Shown here in pieces: positions 23,369-30,342 of a stretch of 35,441 bases of DNA. The DNA is from DAOTXN01 sp034435435. GTDB lineage: Bacteria; Chloroflexota; Anaerolineae; S140-20. The number at the start of each line of letters is the position of its first letter. Within the stretch, counting starts at the first letter, position 1. A model generated the notes under the pieces. That model made no database searches. It was not told the origin of the DNA and saw only the letters and a program-made list of their open reading frames with translations. A program made the translations under genes and the position numbers. The DNA is taken from contig DAOTXN010000164.1 in assembly GCA_034435435.1 (NCBI GenBank), forward strand, positions 1 to 35,441, in the 5' to 3' direction.

Positions 23369-24697
23369 TCACGCTTGACTCGCGTCGTGCAGGGGGAGCG
23401 TAAAAAACAATGTCGTGCCTTCACCCAATTTGCTCTCGGCCCAGATGCGCCCGCCGTGGTTCTCCACGATGGTGTGGGCAATAGGCAATCCCAACCCCGA
23501 TCCTACCACGTGTCGCCCCAACCCCGACTTGACCCGGAAAAACTTTTCAAACAGGCGATTCAGGTCTTCAGGCGCGAGGCCCATGCCTTGATCGGCCACA
23601 CTGACTATGACTTCCCTCGGCTGGACCTCGCCGCGCACGACGATCAATCCGCCGTTTGGTGAATATTTGATGGCGTTGTCCAGTACATTGCGCAAAACCT
23701 GCGCGATACGCTGCGGATCGGCCTCGACGATGGGAAAATCTGGAGGAAAATCAAGCAAAAAACGGTGCTGGTCGGTCCGTCGCGCCATGTCGTCCACGAC
23801 GCTCTGGGCCAGACGCGGCAACCGGATCGGCTGGGGTTCTATGCGCAACAGACCGGCGTCAATGATGGACGATTCGAGCAAATCGTGGATCAGGTCTTGG
23901 AGCGTGTCACATTCTTCATCTATGATTTTTAGAAATTCAGCTTGTGTTTCGAGACTAAAGCTGGTTTCTTCCATCAGCAGGGCCGTGGAATAGCCTTTGA
24001 TGGAAGTCAAGGGAGTGCGCATCTCGTGGGCCAGCGTAGAGATTAGCTCGGCTTTGAGGCGATTGGCCTCGCTGAGCGCCTGCGTATCCTGTAGCTCTTG
24101 GGCCAGCAGAGCCTTTTCGATGGACAGCGCGATGAGACCGGCTACCGCTTGCCAAAAGGGCAGGTCCGCAGGGTCAAAACTACCTGCCCGCCGCCGATTT
24201 TCCAGCGTCAGCGTGCCCACTTTGTGACTGGTGATGAGCGGCATTGAAATAACGCTTTGCGCTTCCCCAGGGCCTTGCGTGGCTTCTGCGAACATCGCGT
24301 GCAGTTCCGGCGTCCGATTGGCGCGGATGGCAGCGATGCTCTCCGGGTCAGGGTACAATTCCACCTGGCCTGTTTCAAAGGCGTGGCCGCTCGTCGATTC
24401 TCCCGGCGACAGGGGGATGCGGTTCAAAATGTGTATGTCGTAGCCCTGCGCTGCTTTTACCACCAGCTTGTCTTCGAGAGGGTCATACAACCTCAGCACG
24501 CCCGCGTCGGCGGCTTCAAAGGTCTCGATGAGGGTAGACAGGATCTGAGAAAACAAGCCCTCCAGATCGTGCGCTGTGACCAGGAGCCGGGCGATGGCAA
24601 AGATGATAGATAGCTGTTGATCCTTGGTGAGGGTTTCCTGCGCAGCACTTGAATAAATCGTTCGTGCGCCACGGTGGCTTTTTGCAATCGTTGCCAT
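23369..24697 (-). CDS. Soluble GAF-domain sensor histidine kinase
   Basis: The 442-residue kinase has no membrane span. A GAF domain occupies about 35-200 (LYDPLEDKLVV, LSPGESTSGHAFETG, SMPLITSHKVGTL). HisKA follows with the phospho-acceptor His224 in LAHEMRTPLTSI, then HATPase_c with N box NVLDNAIKYS, DQGMGLA and GSGLGLPI. It should phosphorylate the regulator downstream in response to a cytoplasmic signal held by the GAF domain. ATG 24697 has GAGGAGA in front; the frame runs further upstream without features. A near-consensus promoter lies 32 bp upstream. Confidence 0.9.
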   Translation of the reverse strand: MATIAKSHRGARTIYSSAAQETLTKDQQLSIIFAIARLLVTAHDLEGLFSQILSTLIETFEAADAGVLRLYDPLEDKLVVKAAQGYDIHILNRIPLSPGESTSGHAFETGQVELYPDPESIAAIRANRTPELHAMFAEATQGPGEAQSVISMPLITSHKVGTLTLENRRRAGSFDPADLPFWQAVAGLIALSIEKALLAQELQDTQALSEANRLKAELISTLAHEMRTPLTSIKGYSTALLMEETSFSLETQAEFLKIIDEECDTLQDLIHDLLESSIIDAGLLRIEPQPIRLPRLAQSVVDDMARRTDQHRFLLDFPPDFPIVEADPQRIAQVLRNVLDNAIKYSPNGGLIVVRGEVQPREVIVSVADQGMGLAPEDLNRLFEKFFRVKSGLGRHVVGSGLGLPIAHTIVENHGGRIWAESKLGEGTTLFFTLPLHDASQA

Positions 24698-24728
24698 AAG
24701 CTTCTCCTCATACACCCGAGGTGCCATG

Positions 24729-24757
24729 AGCATACCATGTCTTGGCGGGTTTGGCAA
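24729..24757 (-). promoter_or_regulatory. Predicted sigma70-type promoter for the kinase/regulator operon
   Basis: On the minus strand: TTGCCA (24757-24752), 17 bp, TATGCT (24734-24729). Confidence 0.55.
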
Positions 24758-24834
24758 CGTTCGTTTGGCGGATTTTGAGGGTTTGTAAAAGTCTGCCGGG
24801 AGCGGCTTTTAATCCCCGCCAGGGAGTATTGTGT

Positions 24835-24840
24835 TATAAT
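24835..24840 (+). promoter_or_regulatory. Consensus -10 box upstream of the Calx-beta protein gene
   Basis: TATAAT at 24835-24840, 67 bp before the ATG. The -35 position lacks a good match, so an activator may be needed. Confidence 0.4.
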
Positions 24841-24907
24841 ATGATAAATTAGACCCTTTAACTCTTGAAGGTTGATCGACGTAAACTATTGGTGAAAGGA
24901 GTTCCCG

Positions 24908-27319
24908 ATGTTCACACGCAAACGACTTGTGTCTCCATTGATAGCTATTGTTCTTCTTGCAGGGGGGCTGTTGATCTCGGCATGGTTCTGGCCAAAGGGC
25001 GGGCCGGTTTCTCTGGCCGCGCCCGCGGCCACCACCTGGTACGTCAACGCAGATACCGGCAACGACGGCTTTGATTGCCTGTCGCCCGGGACCGCCTGCG
25101 AGACCATCGGCGCGGCGGTAGGCAAGGCGTCGGACGGCGATACGATCCAGATCGCCGCCGGCACTTATTACGAGCACGACATCGAAATCTATACACAACT
25201 CACCCTCAACGGCGCGGGGGTGGACAGCACCATTATAGATGCCGGCGCGGCGGGCCGCGTGTTCCGCACCGGGTCAACCGTGGTGATTTCGGGCGTGCGT
25301 ATGCAAAATGGTCAGACCAGTTCCGGCGACCTTTTCACGGAAGGCGGCGGCGCGGTGCTCACCAGTGGTTCCCTGACTCTGCAGAATGCCGCATTGGTTG
25401 ACAACCATGCCGTTGGCCTGGGTGGAGCGATTTTCAATATCGGAACGCTGGTGTTGGAAAACACCCAGGTGTTGAGCAATACAGCGGGTGGAGATGCGGG
25501 AGGCATCTACAACTATACCGCGGGCGTCATCACGATTACCCAGAGCACCCTGGCGCACAATACCGCAGTGGGCTTTTATGGCGGCGGAATCTACGCTGGC
25601 GGCCTGGCCTTGCGCGTCGAGGATTCCACCCTGGCCGATAACAGCGCCGGCTCTTTCGGCGGCGGCATTACGGTCATCATGAACGGCGCAACCGTGCTGG
25701 ATCGCGTCACCTTGTCAGGCAACCAGGCCGCCAGCGGGGCTGCGTTGTTTTCTCAACAAGGCGCCATTACGGTCACCAATACCACCGTGAGCGGCAATAA
25801 TGCCACCAATAACTACGGCGGCATCTATGTCAGCGGCTCTGAGACGAGCCTTTTCCTGCAAAACAGCACCATTGCCTATAACACCCGCACCAACACCGCC
25901 GGCAATGGCTTCAACGGCCTGATGACCGGCAGCGACGCCGTTGCCTCGCTGGTGAACACCCTCCTGGCGTACAATCAGGAAGACAACTGTTCCAGTTTCT
26001 CCCCGCCCACATCTCTGGGGCACAACCTGTCTGACGATTTCACCTGCGGGCTGACCCAGAGCGGCGACCAGCCGGGCGTTGACCCGCTGCTGGGAGACCT
26101 GGCCGACAACAGCGGCTTTGTCCAAACGCACGCGCTCTTGCCCGGCAGCCCGGCCATAGACGCCGGGGACGACGCGCAGTGCCCCTTGACCGATGCACGC
26201 GGCATCGCCCGCCCCTACGATGGGGATGGCGATGCTGTGGCTGACTGCGATATCGGCGCGGTGGAAGCCCAGCACCAGCTCAACATTGCCGACAGCACGG
26301 TTACAGAGGGCGACAGCGGCTCCGTCACCGCCGTGTTCACCGTCACGCTGGCGCCGACCAGCACAACCACCGTGGAGGTAGACTATGCCACGGTCGACGA
26401 AACGGCCACCGGCGGCGTGGATTACACCCCGGTTTCCGACACGCTGACTTTTAACCCTGGCGAGACCGAAAAGCTCATCTCGGTTTCTGTGACGGGGGAT
26501 ACAGACGACGAGCTGAATGAGACGTTTCGGGTGCAATTGAGCGCGCCGGTCAGCGCCGACCTGGTGGATGGAGATGCCCTTGGCGCCATCGTGGACGACG
26601 ACGGTCTGCCGGCGCTCTATATCGCCGACCAGAGTGTGCTGGAAGGCAACACCGGCGCGACCGCCATGCAGTTCCAGGTTACGCTTTCTCCGGCCAGCGC
26701 CTCGGTGGTCACGGTGGATTACGCCACCGTCAATGGAACAGCCTCCGCGGGCGGCGATTACACGGCAGTAGTGGGCACGCTCACCTTCGACCCCGGTGAG
26801 ACCAGCCAGACAGTTTCAATCAACGCGCTGGGCGACGTTGTGGATGAGGCCGACAGCGAGGATTTTACGGTTCAGTTGAGCAATCCATCCAATGCGGCCC
26901 TGGCTGACGGAGAGGCGCTGGGCGCGATCCTCGACGACGACACGGCCCGGATTTCGATGGGCTTTGGCCCCCAGGTCAACGAGGGGAACAGCGGCGCTAC
27001 ACTGGCGACCTTTGACGTCACGCTCAGCATACCGACGGCCTTTACCGTCACGGTAGACTATGCCACGTCCGACGGTTATCTCAGCGCCATCGCTGGCGAG
27101 GACTATCTGACAGCCACCGGCACGCTGACCTTTGCGCCGGGGCAGACGCTGCAACACATCCACGTCACGGTCTATGGGGACGTGCTGGACGAACCCGACG
27201 AGATCTTCTGGCTCACCTTGAGCAACCCCGATCCGCTTGCCTTTAACGCCAACGCTAGCTCGGCGACCATCTTGAACGACGACGATTTCGCGGTGTTTTT
27301 GCCGTTGGTGCTGCGCTAG
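24908..27319 (+). CDS. Secreted beta-helix protein with Calx-beta domains and FLPLVLR tail
   Basis: This 803-residue exported protein begins with a signal peptide (hydrophobic core 11-28, followed by SLAAPAA). A right-handed parallel beta-helix covers about 45-455, with repeated SxNTAG/NNSTA-type rungs and a choice-of-anchor-like opening WYVNADTGNDGFDCLSPGT. Three Calx-beta domains follow (starting near 460, 572 and 685), each with a VxEGxSG start, a VDYATxD...YTxxxGTLTF strand pair and a calcium-type DDD end. The last seven residues are FLPLVLR, as in the metalloprotease at 7957. The product is probably a calcium-stabilised surface adhesin or polysaccharide-interacting protein; no catalytic site is evident. 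The ATG has GGAG 6 nt before it. Confidence 0.82.
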   Translation: MFTRKRLVSPLIAIVLLAGGLLISAWFWPKGGPVSLAAPAATTWYVNADTGNDGFDCLSPGTACETIGAAVGKASDGDTIQIAAGTYYEHDIEIYTQLTLNGAGVDSTIIDAGAAGRVFRTGSTVVISGVRMQNGQTSSGDLFTEGGGAVLTSGSLTLQNAALVDNHAVGLGGAIFNIGTLVLENTQVLSNTAGGDAGGIYNYTAGVITITQSTLAHNTAVGFYGGGIYAGGLALRVEDSTLADNSAGSFGGGITVIMNGATVLDRVTLSGNQAASGAALFSQQGAITVTNTTVSGNNATNNYGGIYVSGSETSLFLQNSTIAYNTRTNTAGNGFNGLMTGSDAVASLVNTLLAYNQEDNCSSFSPPTSLGHNLSDDFTCGLTQSGDQPGVDPLLGDLADNSGFVQTHALLPGSPAIDAGDDAQCPLTDARGIARPYDGDGDAVADCDIGAVEAQHQLNIADSTVTEGDSGSVTAVFTVTLAPTSTTTVEVDYATVDETATGGVDYTPVSDTLTFNPGETEKLISVSVTGDTDDELNETFRVQLSAPVSADLVDGDALGAIVDDDGLPALYIADQSVLEGNTGATAMQFQVTLSPASASVVTVDYATVNGTASAGGDYTAVVGTLTFDPGETSQTVSINALGDVVDEADSEDFTVQLSNPSNAALADGEALGAILDDDTARISMGFGPQVNEGNSGATLATFDVTLSIPTAFTVTVDYATSDGYLSAIAGEDYLTATGTLTFAPGQTLQHIHVTVYGDVLDEPDEIFWLTLSNPDPLAFNANASSATILNDDDFAVFLPLVLR

Positions 27320-27322
27320 ATT

Positions 27323-27371
27323 CGACCGCCGACCGCCGACCGCCGACTGCCGACTGCCGATGGCTGATGCC
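27323..27371. repeat. Heptamer tandem array after the Calx-beta gene
   Basis: Seven units in phase: CGACCGC three times, CGACTGC twice, CGATGGC, TGATGCC. The array starts 3 nt after the TAG stop. Confidence 0.75.
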
Positions 27372-27388
27372 GTCGGCGGTCGTTTTTT
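27323..27388 (+). terminator. Rho-independent terminator whose left arm is the heptamer array
   Basis: CGACCGCCGAC occurs in three registers (27323, 27330, 27337). Each can pair with GTCGGCGGTCG (27372-27382), which is followed by TTTTTT. It should end the Calx-beta transcript. Confidence 0.75.
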
Positions 27389-27429
27389 GTGTTGTTCCTT
27401 GTCGCCCTGGAGAGTTATCGGGCAGAGTA

Positions 27430-27458
27430 TTGACGGTATTCGGCTATTGGGTTATACT
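27430..27458 (+). promoter_or_regulatory. Predicted strong sigma70-type promoter of the toxin-antitoxin operon
   Basis: TTGACG (27430-27435), 17 bp, TATACT (27453-27458), 26 bp before the antitoxin start. Confidence 0.7.
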
Positions 27459-27483
27459 ATTGAAAATACAGGAGGTATGACTC

Positions 27484-27738
27484 GTGAGAACCGTCAAGAC
27501 TGCCATCTCGCTCCAGCAATCGCTGTTTGAACAAGTCAATCGTCTGGCCGAGGAATTACAGATGCCCCGTAGCCAGTTGTTCGTGCTGGCGGTTGAAGAG
27601 TTTATCGAGCATCATCGCAACCGCGAGATGCTGGAAATACTCAATGAGGTGTATGCCGATGGAGCCGATGCCGATGAGGACGCATTGCGGGAGGGCATGC
27701 GCCAGCGACACAGACAACTGGTGGAGGGGCAATGGTGA
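27484..27738 (+). CDS. Ribbon-helix-helix antitoxin (MazE/CopG-like)
   Basis: This 84-residue protein starts at GTG 27484 after AGGAGG. The N-terminal part (RTVKTAISLQQSLFEQVNRLAEELQMPRSQLFVLAVEEF, quoted in parts: the beta strand VKTAISL and helices to about residue 45) has the typical ribbon-helix-helix DNA-binding pattern. An acidic tail (YADGADADEDAL) follows, as in antitoxins that neutralise the partner toxin. Its stop overlaps the toxin start by 7 bp. It should bind its own promoter and repress the operon. Confidence 0.85.
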   Translation: MRTVKTAISLQQSLFEQVNRLAEELQMPRSQLFVLAVEEFIEHHRNREMLEILNEVYADGADADEDALREGMRQRHRQLVEGQW

Positions 27739-28091
27739 TCAACCAGGGGGAAGTGTTCTGGATTGATCTGGGCGAGCCGTCTGGGTCAGGGCCGGGCTAC
27801 CGGCATCCTCACGTCGTGATCCAAAACAACGTATTCAACCGTAGCCGCATCAACACGGTCGTGGTGTGCGCGCTGACGTCGAACTTGAGACTGGCAGAGG
27901 CTCCGGGGAATGTTCTGTTGGAAAAGGGAGAGGCGAATCTGGCGCGACAGAGCGTGGTGAATGTGTCGCAGATATTCACTGTGGACAAGAGAGACCTGGA
28001 GGAACGAATCGGAGCGCTTTCGCGGCGGCGCGTTCAGCAAATTCTGGAGGGCGTTCGCCTGGTTATAGAGCCGCGAGAGGTGGGTGAATAG
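27732..28091 (+). CDS. mazF: MazF/PemK-family endoribonuclease toxin
   Basis: The product is a 119-residue MazF-type toxin. It has the GEVFWIDLGEPSGSGPGYRH region with the conserved GxxxRP-type loop, VVIQNNVFNRS, LTSNLRLA and the SVVNVSQIFTVDK strand pair that carries the catalytic Thr/Ser and Arg of the family. These enzymes cut single-stranded mRNA at short sites. It is translationally coupled to the antitoxin gene. The cut specificity cannot be read from sequence. The module is flanked by copies of a FLPLV-coding sequence (27292-27335 and 28109-28150), which suggests insertion or rearrangement. Confidence 0.9.
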   Translation: MVINQGEVFWIDLGEPSGSGPGYRHPHVVIQNNVFNRSRINTVVVCALTSNLRLAEAPGNVLLEKGEANLARQSVVNVSQIFTVDKRDLEERIGALSRRRVQQILEGVRLVIEPREVGE

Positions 28092-28108
28092 CTGCCGGGC
28101 GAGTTTGG

Positions 28109-28150
28109 GGTGTTTTTGCCGCTGATGCTACGTTATTCGACCGCGGACCG
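28109..28150 (+). pseudogene. Relic of a FLPLV-type gene end after mazF
   Basis: This 42-bp stretch matches 37 of 42 aligned positions of 27292-27335 with one 2-bp gap. It still reads VFLPLMLR, but the stop codon is lost (CGT-TAT). A heptamer-like run follows it as in the intact copies. No upstream gene body remains. Confidence 0.6.
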
Positions 28151-28223
28151 TCGCCGGCCGGCGGCAGATCGAGGGGTAGTTGCTGCGCCCCCGTTGTTTT
28201 TCGGCTTGATCGCTGCTTGGGAG

Positions 28224-28239
28224 TGCTGATCCATCAGCA
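28224..28239. promoter_or_regulatory. Inverted repeat upstream of the small-ORF promoter
   Basis: TGCTGAT-CC-ATCAGCA, a perfect 7-bp inverted repeat 12 bp before the -35 box at 28252. It is operator-like. Confidence 0.35.
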
Positions 28240-28251
28240 GACTCCGTTGGT

Positions 28252-28280
28252 TTGTATTCGAGAGAATCTTGATATATAAT
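28252..28280 (+). promoter_or_regulatory. Predicted sigma70-type promoter
   Basis: TTGTAT (28252-28257), 17 bp, TATAAT (28275-28280). It drives the small ORFs at 28305-28549 and perhaps the CGGC gene. Confidence 0.55.
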
Positions 28281-28304
28281 GTCGATAATGACTCTGCTGT
28301 TCAG

Positions 28305-28472
28305 ATGCTTCCCGAATCTGAGGAGGTGGAAATCATTTTTGATCTCACGCAAATGTCCTGGCAGAATGAGGCCGGTCGAACCATTGATTTCTCTGCCTGC
28401 GAGGCGTGGGTAAAAGCTGGTGATGCAAAGGCAAGAAGAACATTAGCTACAATATGCCTGCTGAACAAGTGA
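28305..28472 (+). CDS. Possible small protein, 55 residues (unknown)
   Basis: The ORF lies downstream of a good promoter and starts at ATG 28305; an earlier in-frame TTG at 28269 would lie within the promoter. It reads MLPESEEVEIIFDLTQMSW and ends ATICLLNK. No ribosome site is clear. The family is not recognised. The base composition is lower in GC than in neighbouring genes, which may mean recent acquisition or decay. Confidence 0.35.
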   Translation: MLPESEEVEIIFDLTQMSWQNEAGRTIDFSACEAWVKAGDAKARRTLATICLLNK

Positions 28473-28549
28473 CGATTATTGTCTCTTACACTGTTGAAGA
28501 TATGAGCGAAGCGGAGCGAGCGTGGGTTAGTACATTGCTCCAGGAATGA
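28454..28549 (+). CDS. Possible small protein, 31 residues (unknown)
   Basis: A short frame overlaps the end of the previous one: MPAEQVTIIVSYTVEDMSEA, ending RAWVSTLLQE. It could be the C-terminal piece of a broken gene with 28305-28472, or a small protein coupled to it. The evidence is weak. The remaining bases of the 28092-28599 stretch hold the FLPLM relic, an inverted repeat and a promoter. Confidence 0.25.
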   Translation: MPAEQVTIIVSYTVEDMSEAERAWVSTLLQE

Positions 28550-28599
28550 ATTTCTGTCCATAGGCAACACAGGCCTATTTGTCCCAAAAGGTGTACACC

Positions 28600-29067
28600 A
28601 TGGCCCGCATCGGTATTCTCACCTGCTCCAACTGCACCCAAGACACTAACTGCGCGGCAATCGTGTGCCTGGGCGACATGCGCAAGCGGCGCGGCTTTTT
28701 CGAGCGCTACCCCGCCGACGAACCCCTGGACTTGATCGGAATGATCAACTGCGCGGGCTGTCCCACGCTGGCGGCCCCCGAAAAGATTTTAAAGCGTGTG
28801 CGCGCCCTGGCCGAGTATCGCCTGGACGCGCTGCATCTCTCTTACTGTATGGTCGCGCTGTGCCCCTTTATTGCCAAGTACCAGCACGCCATCCACGCCG
28901 CGTATCCCGATCTGGAAATCGTGCTGGGGACGCACCAACCCATCGACACGCAAGAGTTTCGCCGGGGGATCAAGGAGCTGCTGTGTCCGGCGCTCAGACC
29001 GCCGCAGGACATGAACGACCTAGCTCAGGGCAGGCTGCAAGTCCCCGGTGAGCCGCTGCGTTTTTGA
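28600..29067 (+). CDS. CGGC-domain cysteine-rich protein
   Basis: A 155-residue soluble protein starts at ATG 28600, with AAAAGG 8 nt before it. It carries cysteines at about 9, 12, 18, 23, 51, 54, 83 and 88. INCAGCPT and LHLSYCMVALCP match the pattern of the CGGC domain, a small presumed metal-binding family. It may bind iron, zinc or an Fe-S cluster, and its reaction is unknown. It is followed 17 nt later by a histidine kinase whose PAS region also holds a four-cysteine motif, so the pair may sense redox state or metal. Confidence 0.72.
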   Translation: MARIGILTCSNCTQDTNCAAIVCLGDMRKRRGFFERYPADEPLDLIGMINCAGCPTLAAPEKILKRVRALAEYRLDALHLSYCMVALCPFIAKYQHAIHAAYPDLEIVLGTHQPIDTQEFRRGIKELLCPALRPPQDMNDLAQGRLQVPGEPLRF

Positions 29068-29084
29068 GAGGGCATGGAGGAACG

Positions 29085-30236
29085 GTGAAAAGCTATGCTC
29101 TGGAGACCGAGTTTGCCCCTGCCGGGCGAGCTTCAGCCACAGAACTGCGGCGACAGATCGGCCGTTTCTCTGCCAGGTCATTGCCGCTCGAGCTCCTGGA
29201 TGCCCTCCCCATCGGCGTGATGTTCCTCAACCGGCACCGGCAAATCGTGTACGCTAACTTGCCGCTGGCCCAGACCGCCCAGGTGGTGGAGGTCCAGGCG
29301 TTGTACGGCATGCGCCCCGGCGAGGGCTTGCAGTGTATCCATGCTTTTGAGCGCAATGGGGGATGCGGTACCACTCGATTCTGTCGTGCATGCGGCGCCG
29401 TGCGAGCGATTCAAACGGCGCTATTGGGCAAACAGGCCATTGAGGAGTGTCGCATCCTGCGTAATCAGAACGGGCGGGTCGAGGCGCTAGATTTGCGCGT
29501 GTGGACAACGCCAATCAAGCACGAGCAGGAGCCTTTTATTATGTTGGCGCTTATGGACATCTGTCACGAGAAGCGCCGGCAGGCGCTAGAGTGCGTTTTC
29601 TTTCACGACATTATCAACACGGCCAGCATCTTGCAATTGGCTGCTGCGATGGTTTCTACTGTAGATACAGATGAGCTGCTGAATACGGCCAACGTCGTTC
29701 AATCGACGACCGCTCGGTTGATTCGGGAGATCAACGCGCATAAGGATCTCGTCGACGCGGAGAATGGGGAACTCGTCATTGAGCCAGTACCTCTCCAATC
29801 CGGCGTGTTTTTACGGCAGATGGTCGAAACGTACACCAGCCACCCCGTGGCCCAAGGACGCTTGCTTTGTATCGCACCGGAGACCCAAGACGTGAAATTC
29901 TTCAGCGACCCGGCGCTCATGGGGCGCGTGGTTGGCAACATGATCAAAAACGCCCTAGAAGCCTGCCAACCTGGTCAAACGGTCACTGTGGGGTGTAAGG
30001 CCGGGGAGAAGGAAATCGAGTTTTGGGTTCACAATCCGGGGTTCATGGCCGAGAACGTGCAGCTTGAGATTTTTCATCGCTCGTTTTCGACCAAAGGACG
30101 CGGGCGTGGATTGGGCGCCTACAGCATGAGACTATTGAGCGAACGTTACCTCCAGGGGCAGGTGTCCTTTACATCTTGTCCAGAGAGTGGCACCACGTTT
30201 GTGGGCAGGTATCCGCTAAAACTAGACCACGAGTGA
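29085..30236 (+). CDS. Cysteine-containing PAS sensor histidine kinase
   Basis: The product is about 383 residues from GTG 29085 (GGAGG at 29076-29080); an in-frame TTG at 29064 is less likely. There is no membrane span. A PAS-like domain (about 37-160) contains ERNGGCGTTRFCRACG, placing cysteines at 84, 94, 100 and 103, a candidate metal or Fe-S site. The phospho-acceptor is His174 in FFHDIINTASIL, a variant H box. The ATPase domain has NMIKNALEA and ends GTTFVGRYPL. No response regulator lies beside it. Grouping with the CGGC protein suggests a redox or metal signal. Confidence 0.85.
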   Translation: MKSYALETEFAPAGRASATELRRQIGRFSARSLPLELLDALPIGVMFLNRHRQIVYANLPLAQTAQVVEVQALYGMRPGEGLQCIHAFERNGGCGTTRFCRACGAVRAIQTALLGKQAIEECRILRNQNGRVEALDLRVWTTPIKHEQEPFIMLALMDICHEKRRQALECVFFHDIINTASILQLAAAMVSTVDTDELLNTANVVQSTTARLIREINAHKDLVDAENGELVIEPVPLQSGVFLRQMVETYTSHPVAQGRLLCIAPETQDVKFFSDPALMGRVVGNMIKNALEACQPGQTVTVGCKAGEKEIEFWVHNPGFMAENVQLEIFHRSFSTKGRGRGLGAYSMRLLSERYLQGQVSFTSCPESGTTFVGRYPLKLDHE

Positions 30237-30251
30237 CGCTGATGGGCTGGG

Positions 30252-30280
30252 TTGCACGCTTTGCCCGTCTCGACTATAAT
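30252..30280 (+). promoter_or_regulatory. Predicted promoter of the nucleoside transporter operon
   Basis: TTGCAC (30252-30257), 17 bp, consensus TATAAT (30275-30280). The -35 matches only in its first three bases. Confidence 0.5.
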
Positions 30281-30294
30281 TTGCCCCGACTCGT

Positions 30295-30329
30295 CTGACT
30301 GCTGTCGACTGACCACTGACCGCTGACCC
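30295..30329. repeat. Heptamer tandem array in the transporter leader
   Basis: CTGACTG, CTGTCGA, CTGACCA, CTGACCG and CTGACCC lie in phase and directly precede the ribosome site. They would be transcribed as the 5' leader. Confidence 0.7.
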
Positions 30330-30342
30330 AAAAGGAGCGCCT

